Assembly (NCBI GenBank): GCA_000231825.2 | Contig: JH720293.1 | Coordinates: 930,001 to 994,000 of the forward strand | Origin: Tetrahymena elliotti 4EA | Lineage: Eukaryota; Ciliophora; Oligohymenophorea; Hymenostomatida; Tetrahymenidae | Length of the DNA stretch: 64,000 bases | Reading direction: 5' to 3' | In this document: in pieces, positions 14,451 through 27,398 of the stretch | Layout of the letters: the number at the start of each line of letters is the position of its first letter | How positions within the stretch are numbered: the stretch's first letter is position 1 | Notes under the pieces: model-generated | What the model was told of the DNA's origin: nothing | The model's database searches: none | What the model saw: the letters and a program-made list of their open reading frames with translations, nothing else | Position numbers and translations under genes: made by a program

Positions 14451-16097
14451 ATGAAAAAAAGTCATTTTCTAAGCTTGTTCTTCCTGTTCGTAACTCGCGG
14501 TTTTAGCATATTACAGCTCATTAATTATACTTATGATCATTTTTAAAATGAATTTTTAATTTTATTGATAATAATACTCTTAGAGCGAGTTGCTAACATA
14601 CTCTATTCACAATATTACATCTATTAAGCTTATCGCAATATTCAAATTAATGTAGCCTAATTTGTATCAAGTTTAGTATTTCTTGATTATACTAACATGG
14701 GATTGCTTAGTAAAGAAGATCTACATTTTAGCCATTACATATTCATCAGAAATATGAATTTTACTGTTTACTTCTTGAGTGTTCTACCTCTAATCTTGAA
14801 CTTTACTTGTATTCACTATACAACAGGGGAACTAATGTTTTTTATATATCCTATGACTATATTTTTTCTATTGTTCACGATGGCTTTAGTTTCAACAGTT
14901 TATATTTATGAGAATGAGTAGAATGTGAGCAAAAAAAAATATATCACAACTTTTTTAATCTAATATTTAAGAAACTACTGCATTTGGAATTTAACTTCTT
15001 AGCTGTTTTATAGAGTAAGTCTTTATTTGCTTATCTATTGCATTTCAGTCTTGTCAAGTACTTTTCTATTTTATGGAATTACAAAAGAAGCTAATATTCC
15101 AAGTTAACAAATGAATGCTTAATTTGGAAATAATAATAACAATAATTTAAATATGTCAAGATATAAAAATAGAGCCAGATTCATTAAAGTTTTTATCACA
15201 CAGGCTCTCATGATGGTTGTAATAGAAAATATATGGGCCTTCAGCGAAAAGACATTAAAGAAACCTTCTATTAGGAAAATTGCTTAGTCAATAGGTATCT
15301 ACGCTTTCTTTTATGTTTCTTTAATAGTCAAGATATGCTTGTTCAGATATGAAAATATGTTAGACTATCCTCTTTACTTATATGGAATAGTTTGTCATCT
15401 CGAAATATATTACTGTATCAAAAATATCATTTTTTATTATAAGAATGGTCCCTACTAAGAAGCTATCTAATTGAAATATGAGGGCTCCATCAAAGAGGTA
15501 GATTTAGAAACGCTTCTAATTAAGAAATATTAAAATAGGTTCTTGCTATCTAAATTTAACTTAAACATTCAACTTGAAAACTCTTCTGCAATTGATGAAT
15601 TAAATTAAAATTTATTGGAATTCACAAAATAAATTTCCCACATTTTGTTCAAAATAAGCCAAAATTCATGCAGAATATCCATTAATATTTCAAATACAGA
15701 AGAATTGATTTTATACCGCAAAGATAATGAATTAATTTTTGGGATTAAGAGAAACGCAAATGATTTCACAATAAAATTTCTACTTTCTCTCTACAACAAC
15801 ATATAATAATATGATTTGTACACTAAATCAAAAATCCTAAATATCTACTTTACAAACAAGGACCAACTCAAAAAAACTATTTTAAAATTAGAAAAGGTAC
15901 TCATTTAAGACTACGTTGCTTGTATATAACCTAAAATCATTTTGAATTTCAAAGAAATAGAAGTCTTTAACAAAATGAATTCATCTTATCAATAATAGTA
16001 CTTAATGACTTGCCTCTTCTACAGATAAATTTAGAATTTTATTCCCATCAACCCAAACTACGTTCTCTTTGATCTTTATGAGTCTAGTCCATTCTGA
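14451..16097 (+). CDS. polytopic membrane protein, family unknown
   Basis: Single exon of 549 codons (548 residues), ATG 14451 to TGA 16095-16097. The N-terminal 330 residues contain about eight to nine hydrophobic segments separated by short polar loops, one loop being an Asn run (about residue 225). The C-terminal 200 residues are soluble, Lys/Leu/Ile-rich and probably helical. No signature of an ion channel (no pore loop or S4) or of a transporter family is visible. In this lineage such orphan multi-pass proteins are common. The start is the first in-frame ATG, placing a hydrophobic helix at residues 5-20. Confidence 0.75.
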
Positions 16098-17416
16098 CTA
16101 TCAGTCTATCAATTTTTATTTATACCATAAAAACTAAAAAACAAACATAGAAATAATTAATCAAATTAATAAAAATCTCTATACCAACTTATCCTCAATC
16201 CTTATTCAAAAACATAATAATTTTATTTTTTCATTTATTCAAATAAAAAATTAATAAATTAAACATATGTATCCATCTACCTTGTATTTTATTTTTATAT
16301 TAGTGCATAATAAAATAATTTTCTCAAATATTTTTATACTTCCTTTATAATTTTATGCTGTAAAAATATTAAATAATGTTTATTGCATCTAAATTTATTC
16401 ATCAATTATCTAAATTTATTCATCAATTATCCAAATTTATACTTTTTGAGCTTATTAATTCATTAAATTTTTCTTTTGTATTATTATTAAAATTACTTAG
16501 CCTGACACCGCTGACCTATTTTTGATATGTATTCAAATTTTGAAGCTATTAATTAATTGCTTAAGTATTACCATTACAATTTACAATTATATTAATAACA
16601 ACTAGAAACTTGTAAGTATTTACTAGAAAAATTAATTAAAAGACCATCTTAATCTAATTATAGTCACCAAGCGTTCTATTAGTTTTTAGGAAAATTAAAA
16701 AAAGCCAAAAAAAAAATTATAGTTATTTTGATTATCTAAAATATCATATGCATAAAATATTAAAACCTTAAATACTAAACCTTTTCCTTAAAATTGAGAA
16801 ATAAAAATTAACTCAAAAAAAATAAAATTGCTTTCGAATAACTCTCTTTCATCATATAATTAATCTTCAAATTAAATTATGTTTCTTCATGAATAAAAAT
16901 TAACTCTATTTTGATATTAAAAAATGTAAAATTATTTATTTTTTTTAAATTACTGAAAAAATAGTTGTTAAAGACAAAGCAATTTAGAAAAAAATAATTT
17001 CCTTTTTAAGTAAACATTATGAATAAATAAAATAATAAATCAAATATTGTTTAAAAATATAAAAGAACTGTAATAAATAGCAAAAAAATAATTGATTCGC
17101 TTTTAATTTTACAATTTTTATTTTTTGAAGTCATAAATATAGCATAATTTAATTGATTGCTTTTTTATTGAAATCAATTTTATTTTACAAACTAAATTAA
17201 TTATATAAACTATTTTGTAAGAAATATTCTAGAAAGATTCTAAAAATATACTGTTTGTTTCGATTTTAGTGATTTTTAAATTAATATTATAGATTAAAAA
17301 TTATCAAGTAATTCAGATCTGATCAACCAACCTATTTTTTTTCTTAGTTTAATCTGGCTTAGTAGAAAATTTGATTTAATTCTAGATCAAAAAATACAAA
17401 ATTTTTGATAAGAAAA
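16098..17416. other. AT-rich intergenic spacer with a short tandem repeat
   Basis: No gene recognised. It contains about 2.5 copies of a 21-bp unit (CTAAATTTATTCATCAATTAT) at 16389-16440, listed separately. Confidence 0.5.
16389..16440. repeat. 21-bp tandem repeat, about 2.5 copies
   Basis: Two perfect adjacent copies of CTAAATTTATTCATCAATTAT (16389-16409 and 16410-16430) and a partial third copy beginning CCAAATTTAT. Intergenic minisatellite, no function inferred. Confidence 0.8.
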
Positions 17417-19826
17417 ATGGAATTTTTAAACAGATTTAGTTAAGATTTTCAAATTAAATTATTTTAATTTACACCAAACGAGCTAAAAATATTCTTTGAT
17501 ATACATTTTTGGCTAAAAGAAGAAGCCAATGAAAGTAAGATTGAAGAAGTGCTCAGAAAATTTTATCCTCAACATTTCTTAAAAGAAAATGTGATAAAAA
17601 TCCCTAAAGAATCTGTATGTTTTTAAGAAAATGAAGCTATGCTTGATTAAATGAGTAATATTCAAGATAGCTTTGATGCTTAAAGTGTAATTGAGAGCTT
17701 GTATTAGTTTTTGTAAGCTTGTGAGGAACTTAGTTTATCAAAATAAGTGATTTAAAATTTGATAAAAATAATCTCTAGTGCTAAATATGGAGATACTATT
17801 AATATCAACTTTTTTTAACTTGATAAAACTCAAAAAAATTTATTTTTAGAACTTTTAAAAAGCATCTAGATTACTCAAATATAAAATAATTCTTTCTTGT
17901 TTCAATCAAGCATCTAAGCTACTCAACAATTTATATAAATATCTAAATAATTAATATAAGATATTGACACTTCTTTTGTTTAAGAAAATGCATCTTAAAA
18001 GATACTTATCTAAAGCTAGTTACAATAAGAGAGAATTTAAAGTTAGTAATAAGCACAAGTGAAAAGAAACCATAAAGAAGTAAAATATGAGTTCTTAGGA
18101 AATGTATAATAAAGTGATGATTTTTTCGAAGAGGAGGATTAATTACTGTAGAAAGACGATTCAAAACGTTTAGCTGAAAAGTAAAATGTAAGTGAAATTT
18201 AAAATTAGAATAATTAAGATTAATAATAAGGTATTTTGTAATAATAAATGGAAATGATTGAAGAAATAAATGATGAAGAAATAGAAGAAATTAAACAAAA
18301 AATAAATTAAGTTCTCGTAACCTGCCCCTAAAAAAAATTATTTTTATAAATAAGTCATTTGATTATTTATAAGGTTAATCCATTAAAAGAAGGAGATAGC
18401 TTTGATATAGAGTTAAACAAATTTCCAAATAAAAATTAGATAGTGGAGTTATTAGAATCAATTGGCATATTTAATATTTCAAATAATAATTATGGGCTAT
18501 TTACTAGTCCTTAAAAATTTGGTCTCTTTAAGCAATATGCTAAAAAAATAATTGAAGAAATTAATAATGAATTAAATACTCATGAGATGTAATAAGAAGA
18601 TAATAAAACTTAAAATTAATTTGTTTTTAATGAAGAAAAAATGGTTGAGAATTTGTATTTAGTCATCTAAGCATTTGAAGGATATACTTAATCAGTAAAC
18701 TAAATTAAATTTATTATACAAAAAATTAAATAAATTAATGAGGGTGACAAATTTTAGTTAAATCTTTCTCTCTTTTCTGATGAATAGAAGAGATCAATAA
18801 TTTAGTTGCTAGAGTCTCTTGGTATATTTGAAATAAATCCAAATGTATTCTAGCTTTTTTCTGAGAATAAACACATACAAACATTTATTGATTTATCTAA
18901 TGTATTACTTGAAGACATATCGACACAGGCAAACCAAATTTAAAATGGATCATAACAACCCATCTAAGATATTTAGTAAATAAATGATAGAGCTTAACTC
19001 ACAAAAATAGCATAACAACGTAAAAAATAATATAACTATTAAGATAATTCTCAAAGTTATGCTTAATAAAGTAGCAGAGAATAAATGGAAGAATATCGTA
19101 AAAATAAAAGATAAAAAGATCTAAATAAAAATAGATATACAGGTAAAAATATTATGACTCTAGAAAAATTAGAGCAATTAGAAGAAAAAAAATATGAATA
19201 TATGAATGAGAATCCCTCAGCAATACCTCAAAACAAAATGATTACTCTTAGAGATATAGAAAACATGACAATAGCAGAAAACTTGCAAAAGTTTGGTAAT
19301 TTAAATTAAAGCAAAAAAGGTTTCTAAACAATTTTTCAACTAATGATTAAGGTAAGTAAGCATTAGAATACACAAATTTATTCAGGAGATAAAATAATTT
19401 GCCTGATTTAATTTGGAATAATTAATTGACATTTATAGGCATGAAACATTCTTAAAATATGGCTGAAGGTTAAGTTCCATTTGGGCATGATGGTTTTAAC
19501 GACAGAGTTAGACAAATAACATTTTCTTACAGACAGGTTGCTGAAAATGTAGCTTATTGTAGTGGTGGATATAGCAATATTCCAAAAGTAACAAAAAAAA
19601 TTTTAATCTAATCTTAATAATTAAAATAAAAATTAGACTATAGTGGATGGTTGGATTAACTCACCTGGACATAGAAAAAATATGCTTTCTAACTCAAATG
19701 TTTGTGGAATTGCAGTTTATAGGTAAAAAAACAAAATTGTATTTTATATTAAACCAAATTAAATATAAAAAAAGGAATAGTAAAGGATTTTGGTATTTTA
19801 CTCAGTTATTTGCTCTTAAAGTATGA
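17417..19826 (+). CDS. Gln-rich protein with three internal repeats and C-terminal CAP (SCP/YkwD) domain
   Basis: Exons 17417-19355, 19439-19587, 19637-19722 and 19781-19826 join in phase to 739 residues. The C-terminal 95 residues are a CAP domain of the short YkwD type: KHSQNMAEGQVPFGHDGFN, YRQVAENVAY, WINSPGHRKNML, CGIAVYSKGFWYFTQLF, including the two cavity His and a Glu. The larger N-terminal part has no signal peptide. It contains three diverged copies of a roughly 75-residue unit with (E/Y)GD-x-F/I near its middle and LLESIGIF-like ends: around residues 100-150, 300-370 and 420-490. Gln-rich linkers separate them. CAP proteins are usually secreted; this one looks cytoplasmic. I do not recognise the repeat unit. 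Confidence 0.8.
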
Positions 19827-20426
19827 AATTATAATCTAAATAAGGATTAGGAAAAAATAATAAAAAAATTCAGTAAAAAGAATAAACCAAATTCATGATT
19901 TTAGTTGAATCATACACTTTTTATTTTGTAAAAAAATTTTTAAATGTTATTTAAAAATTTCTGTAATTTTTTAATAAAAATAAGTTAAATTTAAATGGAA
20001 AGTTAATTTAATGAATCTTTTTCCTTAATGATTTTTAATTTTTTAAAGAAATAAAAATTTTAGATTAATTTTCTAAAAAAAAAATATTTCGGAAAATGAG
20101 AGTTTTTCAAGATATTAATTTATAGAATAGAATATCCTTCTTAAGTTAGTTTTAAATTACATTAAAATTTCATAATAGAAATTAAATTATTTAATAAATA
20201 TATAAAATCATAAGATTATTATTAGATCAAATTGTTTTTAACTATTAATTATTTATTTACTCTTTCATTCATTTTAATCAAAAAATATTAATTTTTTAGA
20301 TTTTTTCATATTTATTTAAAGCTAACATTAATTAACCTATACTATTTAATTTTAAATAGCTGCTTGATTAAAATTTTTATTTTTTATTATTAAATTCTAA
20401 GTTTTTTTATTTTATGTTGATTAAAC
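19827..20426. other. AT-rich intergenic spacer
   Basis: Convergent 3' ends of two genes. Nothing recognised. Confidence 0.5.
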
Positions 20427-23362
20427 TCAAAAATTTTTCTTTTGAGGGCTTTAAAGAGGGCTTTCTTAATAATCATCATATACTGGCATCTAAAATTCAA
20501 ATTAATTTGACTTAGAACCTATAATAAAATTACTATTCTATTTGTATAAATTACTAATATTGTGTTCGAATATATTATTTGTTTTTATTTCAAATATTTC
20601 ATCACATTTTCTTTCTGTAGCTATCCCTCTTATGCATTTTGAATTTAACATATCATTTTCTTCATCTTCATATTCATCACTTGGCTTTGTCCTAACATCT
20701 GTTTTTGAAGCTGTTCGTAACTTTGAATTAGAAATTACTTGCTAAGGAGCATTTTAATCTTAATATTAATATTTCTTTTTTTATTTTTCAGGAGAATCTG
20801 GGTGTTCATCATCATCTTCCCCATCCACTTCATCAATCTTGTTGGCATTTATGTTAAAAGAATTAAGTTACTATAATTGCTACTATTACTACTATTTCTG
20901 CAAGCTATCTAATTATGCACCTGTTAAGTTTGATTATAAGTTATCATTTATTTGTTGTAAACTGTCTTAATCATCCTCAGCATCATCTTTCAAAAAAGCA
21001 TTGCTATTTACAGGCTTGTATTTCTATCCTTTACTCTTTTATTCAGAATTATTATAAAGCTGGTTTTCTAGGTTCTCTTTTGCAGCATTTTACTTTCCTT
21101 AGTTTGAATTATTTGTTTGGTCAAGGTTATAAAAAACACTTAATTTCTATGCTTCTATCCTAAATACAATAATTGTTAATAAAAGGGAGAAATGAAAATT
21201 TAGCTTTACGATTAAATAGAAGGGTCTTTAGCATTATTATCTTAAAATGAATATTCTTCATAAAAAAGACTTGGGCTCTTCCTAATTAATTATTGTTTTA
21301 TTGCCTAAATTAATAAAAGAAATAAAAAATTACATTCTTATATTTGTTTCAGTATTATCCTCCTAGCCTGAATATTGCTAATTAGATTCCTCTAAAATAG
21401 TTTTTAGAGAATCTCTTTTGTGTTAGTTATTTTTAACATTAACAGTATAAGTTGTTGTAAGATTTTATTAAACATTATTCTAAGTTTAGTTTTATAATAT
21501 TTATTAATTAAGCTGCTGTTGCTAATTAATAAACATTTCATGCTTTGAAGGGATGTCTTGTATAGGATTAGGTATACTATCCCCTGAAGATGACGAAGAT
21601 GAGTTTTTTTTATACTATTTTTTAACAGAAGCATTCCTTTTACGAGTCATGGATGAAGTTTTTTCACTTTTTTCTATATCGTTATCAACAATAAAGGGAT
21701 GTTGTAAAAGCTAGTCTACATTCCATCTATCCTCAGGTTTAATTTAAAAACAGTGTAATAAGAAATCTTAAAGTTTTTCACTTATCTACAAATTATCTAA
21801 AAATTAAGGAGGCTATTTTAATAAACCTACTCTTAAAATGATTGTTTCTGCTAGATAATTACTAAGAGGAGGTTTGCCTGTTATCATTTCATAAACAGTA
21901 CATCCTAAACTCCAAATATCTGAAAATCTGCTATTACTAATAAAATTAAAAATTATTTTAAATTAATTTTCTGAATTTAATAATATATTTTGAAAAATTA
22001 CCATGTTCCAGATCTACATACCTCAGGGGACATCCAATTTGGAGTTCCTTATGGTAGCCTTAACTAACCTTCATCAATCTCTTAACTAATACTTTTGGCA
22101 AGCCCAAAATCTATAATTTAATTTTATTCATATTTAGTAAAAGAAAATAAATTTAGCTTAAAATGAAACCTGCTAACTTGCAAACTCCATCTGAATCAAC
22201 TAAAATGTTAGCTCCCTTAATATCTCTATGAGTAATACCATGGTAATGCAAATACTATAATCCATATAAGATATCAGTAGTATATTTCCTTATTAAAGGT
22301 TCACTAAATTTTCCAAACTTTTAAATTAACCTCCATAATGAGCCCCCTAGTATATTTAATTTACAAATCATTTCAAGATAAATTGTAGATAATTCTTTTA
22401 CCTGAGACGTACTCACAAACAATACCAATATGGTCTTTATCTTTATGCTCTTAAATTCCATAGTACCTTACAATATTTTTATGTCTCATTTATTTTAGAA
22501 TTTTAACTTCATCAACAATAGACTTATATTTCTATGTTTAAAATATTGAGTATTTAGTTTATAATTTGTCACACATAATTTAATTAATTATTACTTGTTT
22601 TCTGTCATACATAGTTTCTATCAACTTGACTGCCACTATTTCTCCTGTTTTTTTATTATGGCCTAAAACAACAGTTCCAAACGTTCCTTTTCCTAAGATT
22701 TGGTCATCTGTTTTGCCAGGTATCCACTTTTATTTACCCATTTAACTTGTGGTTTAAAATATAAACAAATTAAAATCAATCAAAAAAAAACTATTAGTAT
22801 TATAAAGAATATTTATTTTAAAACAAATTACTTTTCTAATTCTATTTGCTCCTTTTGCTAAATTTATTCATCAATTAAGTATTGCTTTACTTTCATGTAT
22901 TGATCTTTAGTAAAATAAGAATCACTATTTTCTTTTTTAAATTCTTCCTCTTCTAAATGTATTTATGGTGTAACAAGAGTTGGCTTATCTTACTACTATT
23001 GTAATTAAAACATCAATATTTCTATCTATTTATTTAGAAAAATAAATTATTTTACTTAATCTTCATTTAATGTATTGGAGACAGGTTTTTCTTCTTAAGT
23101 TTTTTGAGTTTTTGGAGATGTTGGAAGGATAGTTTCTTCTTATTTATTGTTTATTGACACATTTTATAGAGGGGAAAACACATCTTAAATATGATTATCT
23201 AATTCTATAAAAATTATTTTTTTTGATGTTATAAAATTAGTTTATACTTTCAGAAATATGTGATTTTTCTTTTTCTTATTGGTATTCTGGAGTGATCGCA
23301 TTTTATTTATTTTCTTTTTTTTATTTTGATTTAGTGCATGAACTAGAAAAAGAAGATCCCAT
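20427..23362 (-). CDS. MAP3K/STE11-like protein kinase with myristoylation-type N-terminus
   Basis: Nine exons (23248-23362, 22832-23204, 22595-22745, 22402-22531, 22170-22346, 22002-22110, 21334-21936, 21210-21281, 20427-21159) sum to 821 codons. The N-terminus MGSSFSSSC fits N-myristoylation with a nearby Cys. About 160 Lys/Gln/Glu-rich residues follow. The kinase domain (about 170-440) is complete: GKGTFGTV loop, VAVK lysine, HRDIKGAN catalytic loop, [22 protein letters not shown], and [21 protein letters not shown] and GTPxWMSPE are typical of STE11/MAP3K kinases. The tail of about 380 residues is Gln/Asn/Ser-rich with an acidic block. The junction of exons 2 and 3 replaces an apparent separate start at 22741; spliced phase agrees exactly, so I treat it as one gene. 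Confidence 0.85.
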
Positions 23363-23932
23363 CTTTCTTTGTAAGTAAAATCAAATCAAATCAATTCTAG
23401 TTTTCTTAATTGATCTAGTAAATGCTAGTATATATAAATAGTGCCTAACTAAATGGCTTAGATTCGTTTTACAATAGTTAAAATATTTGGTTTAGTACTG
23501 ATTTAAAATGCTAAGTTAGAATAATACAAAAAAGCAAGCAAGCAACCTTTTTTGAAATAAATTCTACTGAATTAAGCTTAAAGTGCAGATTGATTAAATT
23601 TGAAATTAGTAATAAGTGTAATATTTATTAAGTAATTATCCTTCTGCTAAATTATTAATCGCAATTTATTTTAATGGCATCAATTAACTAGATATAACAA
23701 ACATTGTTAATTTTACAGATAGTCTATAACATAAATTAGAAAGCAATAAACGCATAAAAACAATCAATTAATAAATAAATCAATGTTGTTGATACTTTCT
23801 TTATAAACTCTCTTTTATCGAAAATAAAGATAGATTTAAATGAATCAAATTATCAAGAGTTAATTCAAGAAACAGCTAAATATTCATTTTTTATTGGTAC
23901 ATGTAAAACAATTTCATTTTAATAAATTATTT
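23363..23932. other. AT-rich intergenic spacer
   Basis: Lies between the start of the kinase gene and the end of the SNF5 gene, both on the minus strand. It presumably holds the kinase promoter. Nothing specific seen. Confidence 0.5.
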
Positions 23933-26900
23933 TCATTTCTTACGACCTCTTTATATTATTTTTTTAGGAGGTCTCCCTTTTTTTCTAGGTGCATCAATTG
24001 TAGTTTCTTATTTATAAGAGCTTGATTTCTCTTTTACTATTTTTTTCTATTTAGGTATTTCTTTTTTCTTTTATGTATTTGAATCATTGCTATGAGTTCT
24101 CTATGATCTTCTTGTTCTCACTCCGTTTGCAGGGCTATCTTCACTTACCTATTCTTCTTCACTTTCATTTTCGCTAGCTTATTCACCTTACATAGATGGA
24201 TCCTCTTCTTCTTCATCTTAACTACCTTCATCTGATTTTTCTTCGTCTTCTTTTTAGCTTTCTTCATTTTCGTCATTGCTTTCTTCTCCTCTTTTATGTA
24301 AATTACTGGCATCTTTATCTTCACTCTCATCTTCTTCTTCTTCCTCTTTATCCTTTTACACTCTTTTTCTGCCAGGTCTACCTTTTTTCAAATCAAATTC
24401 TTCTTCATCATCTGAAAGATCTTTTTTCTTTTAATTAATTTTTTCTTTCTTCTTTTTCTTTTTATCTTCCTCATAATCTTCTTCGTCTTAATTTAATTGG
24501 CTTTTATCATAATCTTCCTCATCTTCAGAATTATTTTCTTGAATTTTGCTTCTTAAATTTATAGACTTTTTAGTTTATATTTTACTAGATTCATTTCTTT
24601 CTTCTTCATCAACTCCTTAGTGTTTATCTTCACCATTTGTAGTTTGTTGTAAATGTCTTGTAAATCTCGTTCTTAAAGGCTTTTAAATTATTTTTTATTT
24701 CTTGTTTGGAAAATTTGTACTTTCTTAATCTTCTGCTTCATCTTCCTCTTTTTCTTGCTCTTTATTTGATACCTACTATTCTTCTTTTCTAGGTCTTCCT
24801 CTTCTACCTGTCTTAACAGGTTACTTTTTAATTTAAAATTCATCATCTTAAGATTCTTCTGCCATCTAGTTTGAAGCTTCATCATCATCTTCTACAATTT
24901 TCTTTGATATTTTAGATTAGTTTTCTTGTTACTATTGTATTTTTGAATCGTTTTCTTAAGCAGAGGATTGTTTTTCTTTATCATCAGCCTTTAATTAACT
25001 TTCAATCTCCATTTCCTCAGCATTTTAATTGTTTTCATTTTACTGAATTTCTTCCTCTTTAGGATTTTCTTAATTTTATTGAGGTTCTTCATCAATCAGC
25101 TATTACTTTTCATCTTTTTTAGGTAATGGCTTTCTACCTCTCTTTCCTACTACTAAAGATTTATTTTTTGGAGGTCTACCTCTTTTACCACTAGATTTTT
25201 TAGCTACACTACCATAATCTTCATCATCTTCATCATCAACATCAAATTATTCATCATCATCTTCTTCTAAATATTTATCCTTTCTCTTATTTAAATCACT
25301 TTTAACTACTTTTGAATCAACTGATGGATTTTTAGTTGCTGGAAAAGACTCTTCATCAATTTTCTCTTCTTTTTCATTATCTTCATCATTTTTTAAACCC
25401 AATGATTTCAATTTTGAATCCTATTCTTCATCTTCATCATCTCCTTCAGACTAGTTATCTCTCTTTTCTTAACCATCCTACATTAATTAATCTTCATCAT
25501 CTCTATCTTTATCTTAATCTCCTCCAATATTTTTCGAGGATCCTCTGCTAAGTTACTCATTGAAACCTTTTGCTTTTCTTCCTCTTTTTTTACCTAAATA
25601 AGTAAGTTTTTTTGGAGGTCTACCTCTTCCTCTTCTAAATAAAGCACTTCCTTCTGTATTGGATTCTAAATATCCCTCATTTTAAGCACCTTAATAATTA
25701 CTTTCTTCCTCTTTATCAATATTGTCTTAATTGGTGCCCTCTTTTGAATTTTAAGCCCCATATTGCCCTCCTTAATTATTTGCTTATTATTCAATTTCCT
25801 AAACTAAAATTTTTAAAATTAAAATTTTTTTTCTATAAAAGAATAATTTACTCTTTTTGTTAATAGCCTAAAGGTCTTCTTCATCTTCACTGTCATCTTC
25901 ATCCTCTACATCGCTGGAAACTATTTCTCCTCTTTCTTTCCTCTCTTTTTTCTCTCTTTTTCTTTTTTCTTAATCTTCATGCCAAGCTTTAGATTTTCTT
26001 CCTCTCTTTTTTTAAGGTAAGGCTTCTTATTCCTATCTATAAACAACTATTCCCGCTAGAAAACTGGCAAATAAATCCTCCAATCTTTCATATACAGTTT
26101 TTAAATTCACTTCCGAAAGCTCTTTCATGGATGGAAATATTTTGTAAAAAGCAACCTTTAAAGAGTAAATACTTGAAAAATCCTAGACACTTAACTAAAA
26201 TAAATTTATTACTTAACTATTAAAATAAATGTAAGCTTAATTTTACTAAATTTGTGTAATCTTTGACATAGTCACCCAATAAAGGGAAGTAGGCTAAGCA
26301 TACTTCAAAATACTAAACAGCCTAAGCTACCTTCCATTAAGAGAGATCAAGCATTTCTCTATTTAGATATTTTAAAAAAATGAACAGATGTCTCTAAAAT
26401 AAATAAATTACAAGATATAGAAAGCTATTTTACATTTTTTGCATTCAAAACTTGGAGCATTGTTTACATAATTGCAATTCTTACAGCTCTATTTTTTAAA
26501 GAATCATTTATTGTTTATACTATTTTTCCAAAGAATTTATTTATATACACGTCTATCCCTAATGTAAGAAGCTTTTCCAATAGGTTATATTTGCGAATTA
26601 GATGATCTTCTCATTTCGTCTAACTTACGTTGTCTAGCTGTTTTTTTTTAGTCTTCTTCTTATTACTCCCTAAGTTAGTTTTATAGCTTAGATTCACTCA
26701 AACCATTAATTTTAGAACTATTTGCTATTCCTTCTCTTATATCTTCATCTAATTCATATTCTTCATCATCATTTTTTTAATCTTTATTCTTTAATCTAGG
26801 ATTATAGGTGTTTCTTTCAACGTAATCTATAAGCTTTTAAAAAATAATATGTTCCATCTTCATTCATTCTCAAATTATTTGTTTCCATAATGAAAATTAA

Positions 26901-27398
26901 TTATTTTGCATAGATCCACTTTTTAAAACTAATTTAAACATATTTTTACCTAATATATAAGAGAAGATTTCAGTCTTGTTCTATTAATTTCAGGAAGATT
27001 TAAGGTATCGCATAATTCATTGACAAAGTCGTCTACTGAAACATTTTCATCATTTAAATTCCAATCAAACCTATCCTTAATCACCAAATTTTCATTTATT
27101 TCAATATCTAACTTTTTTAAATGGATGTAATTATTAAATATTTCCTGCTATCCAATAAATAATTTTAATATTAATAAGAATAGAGTTATCTAAATAAACT
27201 CAAATTGTCTAACTTGCTAAAATAATTCCATTATTTGTATAACTAATTAATTACTTCAACAGGAACAAACTTTCTTTCTTCTGATAGACGACTTATTTTA
27301 ATTTTGGGCTTTTTATAACTCTTAACATAAACAATAGAATTCTGAATCTCCTCTAATTTAGACTCAAAATTTTCTAAGTAAGTATCTAAATGTATCAT
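23933..27398 (-). CDS. SNF5: SNF5/SMARCB1-family protein with C-terminal AT-hook array
   Basis: Seven exons (27255-27398, 26950-27144, 26629-26857, 26434-26558, 26247-26393, 25852-26194, 23933-25803) total 1018 codons. Residues about 40-130 carry the SNF5 signature: FVPVE, then KLDIEINENLVIKDRFDWNL, then VDDFVNELCDTLNLP, as in SNF5/INI1 subunits of SWI/SNF-type remodelers. A helical region (about 170-350) follows. The last 620 residues are highly acidic (Asp/Glu runs) and studded with AT-hook cores: RGRPPKK near 25610-25630 and 25164-25185, RGRKP near 25135, RRGRPRK near 24790, GRPGRK near 24370, GRPPKK near 23970, plus RGRK variants. AT-hooks bind the minor groove of AT-rich DNA. Splice sites in exons 3-5 were chosen by frame and could shift slightly. 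Confidence 0.85.

Noticed and set aside
22739..22782. Separate gene boundary between a small 179-residue protein and the kinase
   Set aside because: A well-formed intron at 22746-22831 joins both parts in phase, and only 38 bp would remain for a promoter.
24145..25551. Numerous short Lys/Met-rich and Leu/His-rich frames on both strands
   Set aside because: All are other frames of the acidic, Gln-rich exon 7 of the SNF5-family gene, which reads straight through with TAA/TAG as Gln.
26350..26640. Zinc-ribbon-like CKNC..CKKC reading in the SNF5 gene
   Set aside because: That frame needs an implausible 20-bp intron. A shifted frame with good splice sites gives a longer coherent helical sequence and consistent phases.
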